A stretch of DNA of 64,000 nucleotides from Posidonia oceanica (lineage: Eukaryota; Streptophyta; Magnoliopsida; Alismatales; Posidoniaceae), in the NCBI GenBank assembly GCA_037176725.1, contig JAZBRS010000044.1:3472001-3536000 (forward strand), written 5' to 3'. Below, piece after piece: positions 11,618-24,845 of the stretch (the first letter of the stretch is position 1; each line of letters starts with the position of its first letter). A program made the position numbers and the translations under genes. The notes under the pieces were generated by a model. The model was not told the DNA's origin, made no database searches, and saw nothing but the letters and a program-made list of their open reading frames with translations.

Positions 11618-13928
11618 GAGGATAATATGTTAATGAAGGAGAAACTAAATCGATTAGGGGGACAGATGCTTGAGATGCAAGGATCGGGGGTAAGAGAATC
11701 TTTTATAAATGTTATTTTCATATTTAAATCTGTATTAATTATATATGTATGGTATCTTATTAGGTGGCAAGAAGATGATCTGAAATGACAAGTCGAGATT
11801 AAGGCTGAAACAATTGTCCACAATGAGCCAGATTATCAATTCTTCCATTAATATTAGTTTATGTTCTATTTTTTTTGTTTATGATTTGGACACTAGTAGA
11901 TTTCTACATCTCGTGGAAACTAAAACCATTACTTTTATAACTTCAGCATTATGAACCATTAGTTCTATTAATGATGTTTGGATATGATTGTCCGTGAGTA
12001 TTCTAGTTAATTTTATTAGTTCTTGCTTTAACAATGTTTGGAAGTGATTGTCTAATGTATGAGATGCCATTTTTTTTATAATAAGGCTAACTAATTGTTA
12101 GGTAAGCATTTAGTAAATAAATTGTCAATGCATCTCAAAGCAGAGAAAGAACTTTAGTTCGACAAGACCCAAATGGTGATACTCAAGCACATCCAATTAT
12201 TGGAACTTTAGTTTGACAAGACCCAAATGGTGATACATTGGCTGATGATACTCAAACACATCCAATTATAGTTTTTTTATGTTTGACTTCAACGAAATGA
12301 TCTAACCGATGTCAATTCTTTGTAGGTATAATTCCCAGCATTCTTCTTCTTATTCACATCTTTTTCATTCAGAGTCACCTAGATGGTTGGTAAGATATAG
12401 ATAGATAGAAACCAATCAAGTCTTTTTGTAAAAAAAATGAAATGATGATAAGCTATCTGCACTTTGTTGTCAGTTTCTGTTTGTATATTATTTTATATGT
12501 TTTTCACTTATGTTAAGTAGTTCAGGGTTGGTAATGGCAGGGAGATTGAGGAAAGTGATGTTAGAGCCTTAGAGAGACAGTTGATGCAATCTATTGAATC
12601 TTGCATATCAAAGAAGAAGAAAATCATACTCTCTCAAATGGAAATTTATTTTTATTAAAAAGCCAACATTGAATTCTTGGTTTCTAAATCAAGTATCCAT
12701 TCGGTCTCATATAAGAAGTGCTCCTTACTTCTAAATAACCTTATAGTAATAATTAACCTTCTTAGTAGTTTGATGATTATTCACTATAGATCTACTCATT
12801 TTCAATTAGCTAATCAAAGATTACTTATTGCAGAAGCTAAAGGCTAGATCTTTTTTCAAGCACATAGTTGGAATAGTTGTTCGTTCAGTACAAGATGATC
12901 AGAAGGAGTAGGGTATGCTTTCCTTATAGCATTCTTATTCTATTATGTTGCTCATATTTTGTGAAAACTCTCAAGATCATGCCCTTGTTATAAACTTCAT
13001 ATTATCTAGATCAAAGTCTGTCCATTTGTGTGCTCAACAATATTCTGTTCTTTTTGACATGTTTATCTTTCCCTCTGCATTTCAAATTTTGTTAGGTTAC
13101 AAATGCTGTGCCACATTCTGTTGGAAAGCTTTTTTTATACCTCACTGTGTAACATATGCTGAAAAGCTTATGATTTTTAATCTATATAGTATTGACATTG
13201 ACATGAAAAACATAAGAATAAATTACTCATCTGTACAGCCCAACAACACGTTGCCCTGATATGCTTTTCATGTTTGATTAGCTTGTACACCATATTGCTA
13301 CTTCAACATGAATTAACCACTTCGATGTCTTCCAAGTTATATTCTCTTTTGATGTCTTCCTCTTTAATATCTGTATGTCAGTAGTTCTACTTTTTCATTG
13401 CGTTGCAGAATGCCGATCATAACTTTCACCTTTATGGTTGCATTTAAGAAGAAGATTTTCAGAAACAACATATATAATGGGATGACTGTTTATGTTTTGA
13501 CTCTATTGTATTATGGTTATTCTAATAATTTATTAATAGGACTAGTTGATTGCATGAATTATCATTGACATATAAATATTCAAAAGAAATTTATTTCTCT
13601 TAAAACACTTTATCAGGTTACTAGAAGTGTAAATACAATTGAAGGTCAGTTTAGCTTGTAGGAACAAAGAACTATTGATGCTATTGTTTAGGCAAGGTAA
13701 TTGGAGAATCTCTAACCATCTCATTTCTTCTTTTCAGTTCATGTAAAGTTTACTTGTGAAGTGTTGTAAGCTTCATTTGGGAATAGTCACTTGACTTAGC
13801 TACCGAAGTTGGAAATATTCTTAACAACCAACGATTAGTTCGACAACCACCAGGGAAGTTCGTTGTGAGGTTCGCGCTCCCTCCACCATGTAAGGCAATT
13901 GCACCACCTGAGCTGTAAATAATTATTG
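11618..13928. other. AT-rich interior/3' part of the CACTA element, no clear gene
   Basis: There is no convincing coding sequence. A small imperfect direct repeat containing GACAAGACCCAAATGGTGAT lies near 12158-12262. A short stretch at 12540-12650 ('[20 protein letters not shown]') reads as helix-like protein but is too short to name. Confidence 0.4.
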
Positions 13929-14491
13929 ACATATATGCCTGCCGTAAATAATTGTATTAACGACAATAGTGCAACATTGTTTGCCTTTCACATGTGCATA
14001 TAACATCTAAATATTGTTTTTGCATTTTACCTTTTTCAAATATTGTGGTGCAGGAAATCCAAGAATACACCCGAAGTGCTAGAATAAATCCTAGAGTCAC
14101 ATACTTTGATGATCCTTTCATAGAAGCATGTTCTATGGATGTTAAGGCTTACATACAAGAAAGAGCTGGGAGAACAAAACTAGTTATATATGATAAAGTT
14201 GACAATCAAATGTTAGTTGAAGATGTCAATTGTAATGAGAAATAATGTTGTACCAATACATTCATCAATTTGTAGTAATTTGTAATACTTTACATATTTT
14301 TTTATTAACTCTAAAGAAATATTTTTGTTTGTGTTTCTTAATCTTGAAATGGATTTGTCATTTTGTTAAACCATGTTGTTGATATATATATATTTATCAA
14401 TAAAATATATTTTTTATTATTTTTATTAATTCTATGATGACAGGCACAATTGTCGTTAATACAATTATTTATGGCAGGCATGTATGTCGTC
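13929..14491. repeat. Inverted repeat (about 45-bp arms) around a short open frame
   Basis: The left arm (about 13929-13975) and right arm (about 14445-14491) are reverse complements over about 40 bases. Both contain the core ATTGTCGTTAATACAATTAT when read in the same sense. Between them, 13994-14245 has a short frame including 'ARINPRVTYFDDPFIEACSM', which I do not recognise. The arms are probably part of the subterminal repeats of the CACTA element. Confidence 0.72.
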
Positions 14492-14757
14492 AAATTTAAT
14501 ATTGACATTTGTCATTGTTGTCATTGCAATATAGTATTGGCGACAATTGCGACAAAAATGATATATCTTGATGTCATCTAAAGTCATTGGCGACATTAGA
14601 TAAGGCAACACAGTTTTGACAACAGTTAACCTGTCGTAGTTAGAAAGACGACATGTATAACTATCGTCTATAACATTATAGACGACAGTTGTAATTATTG
14701 CCTATAACATTATAAACAACAGTTGTAACTATCGTGTTTAGACTTAATTCCACTAGT
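14440..14757. repeat. CACTA subterminal repeats and probable right terminus
   Basis: The stretch contains repeated GACGACA / TGTCGT-type words in both orientations, including a palindromic segment with TCTATAACATTATAGA (about 14664-14680). This is typical of the subterminal binding-site arrays of CACTA elements. On the minus strand the putative end reads ACTAGTGGAATTAAG, one base off a CACTAG-type terminus. The left terminus was not found, so the boundary is provisional. Confidence 0.5.
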
Positions 14758-16156
14758 TGCATGATACTCTAGCAATTTCCGTATTTTACGTATCTTAAGT
14801 TCATTTGGTTAACCATAAGCTAGGCCTGACTATACTTTATAGTTCCTATTTGCTCTGATTGCATAAAATTTTGAGTATGAGTATCTAATCACATTTAGCA
14901 TTTTAGGTCATTTTGGGAAGGAGAAGGTGAGAGTGGTTGCTGCAACTTGAATCTTCTACCGTAGCGACTTATCTTTTTAAGCATACTTTAAATATATGTT
15001 TAGCATATTTATTTTGGCTAAGTACCATCTCTTAACTGTGCTTTTATCGAAATCGAGGAAGGATGTTTTGTAATTAGTACAGTGTTTGGACTCGGACATA
15101 AACTGGAAGAAGGTTGCATCTCAATAGGCGAGGTTCCTAGTTCCTACTGTGAAAATATATAACCACAGCAAAATAAATCTTGAAAGACTGTTGACACCGG
15201 AAATTTTCGTGTATTTGCCTCTTGTAAATATGACATGTGTCAAGTCGGTGTATGTTCTAGAAATTAGGTGGTGGATCTTTGACCAACAATAGAAATGGTG
15301 ATAATGCTGATTGTGGGTGGTTAAATCAATCAATCAATCTATGTGGCTTTATTATAAATATATGTAAAGGACAGTTAAAAAAGAATCAATCAAATGTATA
15401 CTTCTTTTATGCAACGAAATTGTAACTATACCTATCTACTGTAGTGTTAACTTTAGTTTGATTCACCGTGAATCTTGCACACAGTGGGTCATAGTCGTCC
15501 TCCTTGTTTCGGGTCTCTCGGAGAGCCTTGCACGTACATGTAGGTATACAATAACTGAAAACTTTGTCACCTTGTTGTAAGAATTTTCCACAAGTCTTGC
15601 ACGTACATGTAGATTCTTGTCTGCACTTCCATATGTGACCGAGAACCCACGAAGAAACATTTCACACCTTCATTTCACGACTCGTTAGAGTTAACAAAAG
15701 CCGGAGAATGATCAACATTATCTGAAGACAATGAGGCATGCCTTGCCGTGTGGTTGAAACTTGAAAGTCTGACTCGGTCCAATTACAGGAGCGAATGGAA
15801 TTAGTAAGCTTCTTCGTCACTGGTAAATGATATAATATTCAATTTAGATGCTTCTTTTCTTTTACTGATGATCAACCTAGATGCTAGTCGTTCGCTTCCA
15901 GTGAAACCTTTTGTTATCTACCAATATCAAGTAGTTGAATGTGTGTTGTGACTTTTTTTTTAATCATTTTTTTATAATTCATGTTTATTTTGGCATATAA
16001 GATATGGATTTATGGAGAGAAGAGTTGGCAATTATCTACTTATCAATTGATACATGAGGCATAAATTCAGTGCCAACCAGCATATAGAAATCTGAAATAA
16101 AAGGGCAGTAATTTATTAAACAAGTCTACTTATTTGGTTTAGTTGTTTCAGAAGTT
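14758..16156. other. Intergenic AT-rich stretch, nothing supported
   Basis: I see no gene, tRNA or ordered repeat. TGTTGACACC near 15190 resembles the reversed end of the long LTR family, and CTTGCACGTACATGTAG occurs twice (about 15531 and 15597). Neither is enough for a call. Confidence 0.4.
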
Positions 16157-17415
16157 GCATTGCATGGCGCCTCTAGTTTTACCCTTTTATTAATTTTCTT
16201 TGATTTTGCAATTTTTATGGGGTTTTTATTATTTTTTATTTTTAGAATTTTGGATTTTCTATTTTTTTGGAATTTTGTTTTTCTATTCTTTTTTTTATTT
16301 TTTATTTTTCTTGTTTTTTTTTTTGTAATTTTGCTTTTCTATTTTTTTTGGATTTTTGTTTTTCTATTCTTTTTAAGATTTTCTATTTTTTTGATTTTCT
16401 ATGGGAAAAGGAAAATTTTCCACAAAATTGGGAAAAAAAAGACTTAGTGGTGGGAGAATTTGACAATTAGATCTCTTGTGTACTCCCAAGTCAGGGGATG
16501 CTTTAAACTAGCATTAGATCTTGACTGCTCTTAGTCCTATGTTCTTGTGTATTATCCCTAAGTGTATAGTGTGGGAAATGAGAAGGTGTAGTATCCTATC
16601 TTGAGATTTTAGCTAGAGATTTTGAGTTTCTATCCTTTCATCCGAAGGTTGAATCTTATTACATACTTTGATCCCCAATTCTTTTGGTTTAGACCCATGG
16701 ATAGATTATTTGCTACCTTCTTTTCCTTTTCTCTTGGATTATTTTGGCTGGTGCCTATCTACCAATACTCACTGAGGTTTATGCTATGATAGCACATCTG
16801 TCGAGCGTTAATTATTTCACCCCATTTGAGTGTCCGATCAATTGATATTTATTATTCATAGACTGGAACACCTCTTTATCGGTACACTCCCTTCTTTTTT
16901 GTGCTTCTAAGCTCAACTCTGGATACCTACCCAATCACAACTTAATAAGATTTACGCTAAGATATCATGTCCGACTCGATGAAAGTGTCAGGACTTGTCA
17001 TTCATTGACTGGGGGGAACTTTTAAGGATTTGCGTTTTTCACAATGTTAGATCATTACTACTCCCTTCCCACAAGGTGTTTGTGGGATGACGCTAAGGAG
17101 TTGGTTCCTAGGTCTTGGAAAACAGTAAGTCCACAAGCTCAAGCAATCTATTGGCTTGGTGGGTAAGTCAAGGGTAGTACATTTTGATGTGCAGTGCATT
17201 CTAGGGATATTCAAGCTCAGTGCCATCTTCTCTGGCCAAACGATAAGCGTTGCTTGGATTACTAGATATGCCTCAATCATCAAGTATGGTCTTTTCCAAT
17301 TTAGTTTCAATTTCCCATGCTTGTGTGGTAGGATCACCTTTTCATTAAGCTTATATTTTTTATTATATGAAGGAAGGTGATGTTTTATTTTTTTATTAAA
17401 AATAGAAAACAAATT
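16157..17415 (-). mobile_element. Old Tat-type retrotransposon fragment: integrase C-terminus plus 3' A-rich tract
   Basis: On the minus strand, 17412 to about 17090 reads 'LPHKHGKLKLNWKRPYLMIE', which matches the integrase C-terminus of element C ('LPRKHGKLRPNWEGPYLVVE'). It is followed by the same downstream order seen in C: short spacer, then an A-rich AAAATCC-type tract (here the T-rich tract 16157-16430). Heavy decay indicates an insertion older than elements B and C. Confidence 0.75.
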
Positions 17416-18701
17416 GGAGGAAAGTAAAATAGAATTAGAAGAAGTTTATTTACAGTAATTTGGGAAATGCCTCTAGTGTAGCCTCCATCAATAAAGACTT
17501 CTGTCCTCTATGGTTGACCAGCTATTTGTGGTGATGAGTTCAATTTAAAGGATCCTTCTTTCAACTTCCTAACTTGTGTCAAATGTATAGTCTATACTTC
17601 GTCCTAAAAGAGGAGGGAAACATAATGGATGAACATGGTGTTCTGTCCCTTGCTTGATTGAATACATCACAATGCCATAAGTGAGTGAGAAATCCTCTAA
17701 CACTCAAATTAGATTTGGATAGACTGTGGAATCAAAGATTTAAGGTATTTTGGAAGGAGAGGAAAGGATTTGGAAAGATATTATGTTGTAGAAGATATTT
17801 TGAGAATTTCGATATCTCCTTAACAAGGATCTGTTAGGAGTTAACTATAAATAGATACAAGGATATGTGTGTAATAGATTTTGAATTTACAGGAATATGT
17901 GTAACAAGTCAACTTTAGACGAGTATGTGTGCAATGGATTTTAAATTTACAGGGGTATATATGACAAGTTAACTTTAGAAGAATATATATGTAATGGATT
18001 TTTAATTTTCAAGCATATATGTGACAAGTTAAACTTTGGAAGTGTATGTGTGGTATTGCATGTGGATTTTAAACTCTCCTTCATTAAATCGATATAAAAT
18101 TTATAGAAACTAAAGCGTGGTCTGCATGTTGCATGTAATATTCTCAATGTTCATTAAATAAAGGAAAATATTTTATATACATGAATTCTTACATGAATCA
18201 ATATCAACATATGGTTGATACCCTACGAAAGAGAAATGAAACCAAATGATACCATGGGTCCCATACATGTGCATTTGTGTCTTCGTATAAAAATCCATGT
18301 ACACAAATGGGGTCCTTAAATAAGACACTGATCAACTTGTTACAAGTTGTAGTAATTGTCAAGTCACAATTGCCACGTGTTGAATTTTTTTCTTGATAGT
18401 ACTTCCACATCATGATTAAAACAAGTAGTGTCCGGGAGAAATTTCAAAGATTCTGAGGTCACCGTAGGTGTATGTTCCACTAAATACACAGAAAGAAATT
18501 CCATCATCAGCCAAAATATGGTAGGAAAAAAGGGAACGGTAGAAACGTAGATGCTATTGTTCTATCCATGAGATGAGATGGATGACACTGTTTAATAATT
18601 ATTGTCCCTCAAGGCGTCCAATGAACTAAGATGGCTCAAAATTACGGTGATTATTGGAGAAAGGAATGAATGACTTATTCTCCAACGACCATCCAAATTT
18701 A
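17416..18701. other. Intergenic stretch containing a minisatellite
   Basis: Apart from the three-copy repeat at 17865-18045 I find no gene or element in this stretch. Confidence 0.4.
17865..18045 (+). repeat. 60-bp minisatellite, three copies
   Basis: Copies at 17865-17924, 17925-17984 and 17985-18045 start ATGTGTGTAA, ATGTGTGCAA and ATATATGTAA. All contain an ACAAGT.AACTTTAGA-like segment at the same internal position. Divergence is moderate. Confidence 0.85.
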
Positions 18702-18997
18702 GAATCCGTTTAGTTGAAATTTTAGGAAGTAAATAGTAGAATAATCAAGATAACACGTACGTAAATTAAGGTAGAATAGTTGTAAGATTATAGATGTAAA
18801 ATCTGTTTAATGTAAAAGATAGATTCTTCCATAATCTTATCTAATGTTGGATTCTCAAAAAAAGTATAAAAACATAATCAATTTTGTCTCGGTTAACGTG
18901 TAAAATCAGTCATACCATAGTCTGTTTGGTTCAACTATTGCATATTATCTTGATTATTCCACTTTATCCTCTCCCAGAATCTAAACCAAACAAACTC
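18702..18997. mobile_element. Tourist-like (PIF/Harbinger) MITE, 296 bp
   Basis: The left end GAATCCGTTTAGTTG and the reverse-complemented right end GAGTTTGTTTGGTTT are imperfect inverted repeats. Further inside, GAATAATCAAGATAA occurs in inverted orientation on both sides (about 18737 and 18955). TTA flanks both ends (18699-18701 and 18998-19000), the usual Harbinger target duplication. It contains no coding sequence and lies about 0.9 kb upstream of the bHLH gene. Confidence 0.65.
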
Positions 18998-19000
18998 TTA

Positions 19001-19886
19001 AAGAGATCTAAAATTTTATATTTAATTAGAGTAAAACAAACAAATAAGCAATATACATAAAGACATAAAGTATAATTTACATTAAGATATAATTATAATA
19101 ATACTATATCCGTAAGTAGGTTGCTCTCCTATCTACCGCTTTAGATTCCGTCCATAGTATAAAATATGTGAATCACCTTGATTTCTATGCCGGTATGCAT
19201 GTGATTGAAGCACAGATTTCAATACAAACGATTTACACATGTAGGACGTAATTGAGTAGTTAGAACTAGTAGTTCAAATGGATACCGGATATTGGCCCAT
19301 TCATTATCTATATTCATTTTTATTTTTTTGAGGATACAGATTATCTATATCTATGTTGAGCAGATACGAATTTGATATCATTTTTAAGATTTCTATGATA
19401 TCTATATCTGTCATCTGTATTGTATAGATATATTCTTTAATTTAATTGTTATATGTATATTTTGGATGATAATAGTCATAATAATTGATATCATGTCGGT
19501 ACTTCGAAAATAGATATAAATATAGTATTTGACGATAATAATGGATATTATCACTGAAGCATGTGAATTGATTTAGATCATGATATGCGGTCGGTGACCG
19601 TGTCAGTCAATCTAAGAGACACTACTATTCCTCTCTTATTATTATTCAAATACGGAAGATATGTTGATGGATACTGGAGAAAAGAATTAATTGAGATGTT
19701 GGGTAGGAAGGAGAGATGACATAGAGGTCTTGGGTCTCATAGGAACCTTGGCGTCATAAATTTCACTGGGCACTGCATCTGAAAACGCCATACAAGTCTC
19801 ATCAGAGTTTCAACCACCTCCACTTTGTTCTCTTTATTAAATTTCTTGCTTTTGGGTTTACAAAGAAGAAGAAGAAGAAGAAGACG
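19001..19886 (+). other. Upstream region and 5' leader of the bHLH gene
   Basis: This is AT-rich with degenerate GATATC/TATATC repeats at 19320-19560. A purine tract of GAA triplets (about 19863-19885) lies directly before the first start codons. I cannot place a TATA box or transcription start with confidence. Confidence 0.4.
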
Positions 19887-22800
19887 ATGATGATGAGGAA
19901 AGTGTGTGAAGGTACATCAAAGCTGGATAGGAAGACTGTGGAGAAGAACAGGAGGTTGCATATGAAGAAATTGTGCTTCAAGCTTGCCTCTTGGATCCCA
20001 AGAGATGCCACTTCCACTCCCAAGGTATGTGGATCTTCCTGCTGATCGATCCATAGCTCAACAGATGAAAGTCCTTTCTTCCCACCTTTAATTATAATCT
20101 TCAAAGATAAAACTGGTAGTTTTATTAGACTTTGTTGTGCTACCTGAAAATAAGCAAATCCATTTTTGTCTTGCAGCCATACTCTAATAAAGCTGGTAGT
20201 TTTATTAGAGTTTGTTGCTCTGTATCTTGTATCCTTTGTGCTTCTGAGAAGGAAGCCCGCTCTTTAGATCTATTGATCCTTTTACTTACTTCTAATCTTC
20301 TCTATTGTCTAGTAAAATCACTCCATGAAATTTCCTATTTTAGTCCTCGAACATTTATTTTCTTAGAACAACTATTAGACACAAAGTTTTAGAATGTCAC
20401 GTTATCTTTTCAACGCATCTAAAATCATGAAATTCCGAATTTTGTACTGAAAGTTACAATAAATGTAAAATTAGTACACAAACAAGACTGAATTTACCTC
20501 ATATCACTAATTTATAACTCTTTTTTTCTACCTCTTTGTTTGTCCCCTCTCTCTCTCTCTCTCCCTCTCTCCAATATTTAAGGCTTGTGTTTGAAAAACC
20601 AAAGACTCTTAAGTCAAATATAGAGAGAGGGGAAGTTATAACCATCACTGATAAATCATAATTTAAATAAATTTACTAATTTAAATATAATTAATTCTGA
20701 AAATCATAAATTTAAATATTCTTTATTCAAATCTAAATCCAATCTCATAACATCTACAAATTTAAATTTCCATATCACCAAAATTCAAGGATGTTACATT
20801 ATATCTTACACATGTTAAATTGAAGCAATTAGAAACATACATCCATACACATGCACCAAACAAAATGTGTCATTTCACAGTTGTCAAACATATTTACATG
20901 TGAGAGATAGACTAGTCTATCAATATACAAACTGTTGTGTCTGTGGGTTAGACTCATATGCAATAAGAATTACAGAAATTGTTATGAAAATAACTACTAT
21001 GTGCTATGAGAACAACTAGGACATGTAATGAAAGGCAATGAGTTTAACTATTGTATGTTATGAGATAAACATGAAAATCCTACGAGAATTTAAAAAAGAA
21101 ACCTAGATTTGGTATACTAACAGATGTGTAAGTGGAAAATGATAAAAAAGGCATAGGTGCCTAAAAAAAAATATGTGTATTTGCATCTCCATCGTAATTT
21201 CCTTGTTATTATATATATAGCAAATATAATACTTGGGAACAATCAAAAAAATTATATTATATTAGTAAGCAGAATATAAATTAGAAGGAATCGATATTAT
21301 AATTGAGTTTACTCAAAAAATTAATATAATTGAGTGCAATAATTACCAGATATCACTATTATCTTTAAGAGGGCATCTGCTAGATTTGAGTTCAAATATA
21401 TATGGCCTCACTCTTCTAAGTCACAATGTTATATTGACGATGGGATGCAACGTTAGTGTAGTTGGATATTTTCTCTCAAAAAAAAAAAAGACTTGAAGTT
21501 TGAACTTAGGTATTCCATGTGGATAATGTTCATATATCATTATTTCATATCTCCTATTAAAAATTATGGCAACAAGAATGAACCTATCAAAGTTAAGAAA
21601 TATCTTAATCAAATAGCAACTTGAATGTATTTAATCATTCATTTTTCCTTCTTATGTTGGTTGAGACTTTGATTATATATCATTAGTTTTTGTGTAGTAG
21701 TGTACCTACGTGATCAGATTCATAATCATGCAGGTTTCTCCAAATTTAATAGTTCACATGACTGCCTTATCTCCATGACCTTCTTAACAACTGTCTTATT
21801 CTCTTTTAAAAAAGTAGCGGTCTTATTCTTCTCTTAAAAAAATAGTTGTCCTATTTAAACTAAAATAAGAGAATAAATAAACGTATCATTTCATTTAATT
21901 ACTGTTGCTTTAATTTTCCAATAACGTTGACGAAGAAAAACAAATAAAGTAATAATATTAGATTAATATATGTTTCATAAAAGACAATAGTTATAGCATT
22001 GATTGACTGTCTAGAACCTATGTACATTGTCTTATTCTTTGCCCATCACCTTTAGTAGAGTATGCTTTTTTGTCATGTTTATATTAGAAGAAGTCTCTAA
22101 AATGATAACTCGTATTTTATTTGTTAATTATATAATAAAAATTTATTCTAGAATATGGTAACTTTCTATTATATATATCTAGAGACACTATAAACATGTG
22201 TGAGACGGACTTTTATATGTGAACACTAACCTTGGTTTTTCCAAATATAAAATTCTTTATTAGAGCTATTTATTCATGTAGTAATAAACCTAACATTATT
22301 TTATTCTTCTTCTTGAAAGTCTTCATTTCAGGTTGCACTAACACAACATGATCACTTGGACCAAGCAACAACTTATATAAAGAATCTACAGGAAGGGGTT
22401 GAAGAACTAAAGCATAAGAAGGACAAGGGTATGACCATTCATGAAGAAAATAGTATTAGCAGTAGTTCTGTATTGAATAGTACAAAATTACCTATTATTG
22501 AAATAAGAGAATTAGAGTACTCCACATTGGAGATCCTTCTGATATGTGGGTTGGACAAGAGGTTTGTGTTCTATGAAGTCATCAGTGTTGTTGAGGAAGA
22601 AGGTGCTGAAGTTGTAAATGCCACCTCTTCCATTGTGGGTGGCAAAATCTTCTACACAATCCATTCGCATGTAAGCCCTTAACCTTATATCACTATTAAT
22701 TACAAGATCCATTCACACCATTACTAGTTGAACAAGTCAAAATGTCAAGGTGCTTGAATTGGATTATGTTTCGATTTTTTAGATTGTTTTAGCTAGAGCA

Positions 22801-22991
22801 AAAGAATCAAAACAAATGTTAGACTAGTAAAATATGTTATTAGCTAATTTTTCTCTAATTATCAGCTATTTAATATAATCTATTTGTTATTGAATGTAAC
22901 ATGTTGATATAATCTCTTATAGATCTCGTTACCAATAATTGGTTTGGAGGCTTCAAGGGTATCAGAGAGGCTAAAGAAGTTGATACATTGA
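19887..22991 (+). CDS. bHLH transcription factor (bHLH118/120/36-like), three exons
   Basis: Exons are 19887-20024, 22332-22670 and 22923-22991, all joined in phase 0 at GT-AG introns, giving 181 residues. Exon 1 holds the basic region and first helix: 'RKTVEKNRRLHMKKLCFKLA' has the Glu and Arg-Arg expected for E-box contact. Exon 2 begins with the second helix, 'LTQHDHLDQATTYIKNLQEG', then a lysine-rich linker and an ACT-like C-terminal domain ('LLICGLDKRFVFYEVISVVE'). Exon 3 supplies 'GLEASRVSERLKKLIH' before TGA. Length and layout fit the small plant bHLH group around bHLH118/120. A nuclear DNA-binding regulator is inferred from the family. Three ATGs in a row begin at 19887, and I chose the first. 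Intron 1 is about 2.3 kb. Trp in 'LASWIP' replaces the usual aliphatic residue. No disabling change is visible. Confidence 0.88.
20025..22331 (+). other. First intron of the bHLH gene
   Basis: It starts GTATGTGG and ends in TTTCAG. It is AT-rich with a CT simple repeat (about 20545-20572). Around 21370-21510 a stretch with an internal poly-A tract has weak SINE-like character. No second gene is seen. Confidence 0.7.
22671..22922 (+). other. Second intron of the bHLH gene
   Basis: 252-bp AT-rich intron starting GTAAGCCC and ending TCTTATAG. It lies exactly between two phase-0 coding ends. Confidence 0.8.
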
Positions 22992-24845
22992 CCTTCCGTT
23001 TTCCATCCATTATCCAGAGAACTACTACATGCAATGTAACTACTAGGGGTCTCTTCTTTCTCTCTCTCAAGTTGGAAGATATGTTTGGCTAGAAAGTAGA
23101 AGATAAACATGCAGAAGATCAAGCTTCAACTATGATTTAATTAACTGTTTTTTAGAACTATTGTTTTCCCGATGGTTTTGGTCATTCTACATGTTGCATG
23201 GGTGTACATGACATTCTCACCATGTTTTAACTACTATAATGATAATCCTCAGTACATTGACTTCTATTGTTCTTCAGTTTTAGGATCAACAATGTTGGTT
23301 GGAATTACAAATTTGATTTTTTGCAAAAAAATATACTCCGTTAGTCATAATATGACAGATATATCATTATCATGGTATTTATTTTATTGTGGAGATTACC
23401 TTGTAAATAGGGTTTTTTCTATGAATTGCTAGACCATTAAAGAGGTTATTGCTACGAATTACTTGCATCACTTGATCAAAGAAATCTATTACTACAAATG
23501 GGACAAAGACATCAGGAAATCAAGTACGTATTTGGAACTATATTTTCCTAAGTAGAAAATAAATCCATAATTTGGAAAAAAAAAAGTTCAATTTTTCTTT
23601 GTACTTTTGAAACAGTTGAATATGAGAAGAGAAATGGGCCTAGTGGTGTCTGGAGGTTAGATTATTTTTATATCGCGCAGAGGTTCACATCCTCTACAAT
23701 TCCTAGTAAATTAGAGAGGTCAAATTCTAAATCATAATTATTAAATACAAATTGCACACGCAAAGGATTTATAAAAATAGAATATCACATACTTGTACCA
23801 AAGAGAAAATAAAAATAATTGAGTTTTCCTTTATTAAAAAATTTCTGGGTTTATGTGCACCTAAAGGAAAGGAAATAAAGAAATTCAAAACTTCTTTGCT
23901 TGTCCGTTATGTGTAACATTTTCACCATTACTTTTCCTATGTTACATTGTCACACCTTGTGTACAACAGACCCCTTAGTTTCCCTTTGACACATTAATTG
24001 TCTATTTACTTCGGTTTTGTTTGCATTGATGGCGTTGCAATTCCAATACGATTGAAAATGGTATTAGAATTCTAAATCTAAAATTTGTAATATAGGTGTT
24101 TTGTTTTAAATTTATAATTTAAAATTTAGTGTTTGATTATAAGTATTTTGAATTCTCAGAATTCACATTTGACTTTTTACTTTAAAATGCATGTAGTGAA
24201 GTTTCTTCATCACTACGAAAGAAAACAAAATGGAGTTTGTATTCCCATATATTTTAGAGAAAATCAAACTCTCTCTAAATCCTCAATTCCATTGGTTAGA
24301 CTTCTTCATTTAACCATAAAAAAAACACAAATAGTGGAATCGAAAGAAATTCCTCCTAACTTCTACCGATTCTCGTAAACCAACCACAGTAGAGAAAAAG
24401 GTGGATATATGTTCCCTCCCAATTCTACCTGCAGGGATGAAAGTAAATGGAAAGTAGTTTTAGCCTATAAAAGGTATGGATGATTTTCTCTCTAAAATAG
24501 ACATTAAAAACACTGTGATTTGGAGCTTATCACAACCCCCTTCATCAGAGAAGTTCCCAAGGCAGCTGCTCCTTTTAACCTTTTTTTTTATTTTTTTTGT
24601 CCTTTCAATGAGAAGGTAAGCTTTAGTTGTACGTTGCAAGTGGCAAGCAATTCTTCCTTGCGATTTACATCAAATCCATTCAATAAAATTCTTAGCAGCT
24701 AAAAGTAACGGAGAAACAACGTGATAAATTAGTTTCCACGTACCAACTTCCTGACCGAGTGATCGGGTCACATGGTCAACTTTCAAACATTGATCTCAGA
24801 CCGAATCTCAAACCGTACCGCATCATTTATCAGGTCGCTTTAGAA
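22992..24845. other. 3' region of the bHLH gene and intergenic DNA
   Basis: The first few hundred bases are presumably 3' UTR. At about 23630-23705 GGCCTAGTGGTGTCTGG and, some 40 bases on, GGTTCACATCC are spaced like A and B boxes of a tRNA-derived SINE head, but no clear tail or target duplication was found. 24000-24400 has MITE-like AT-rich inverted segments that I could not delimit. Confidence 0.35.

Noticed and set aside
12540..12660. Possible MADS K-box-like helix
   Set aside because: Only about 35 residues, no supporting exons, and inside a decayed CACTA element.
16160..16470. Hydrophobic Phe/Leu-rich 'membrane protein'
   Set aside because: Translation of the T-rich strand of an A-rich retroelement tract.
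21370..21560. SINE in bHLH intron 1
   Set aside because: There is a poly-A stretch and a faint promoter-like spacing, but no clear A/B boxes or target duplications.
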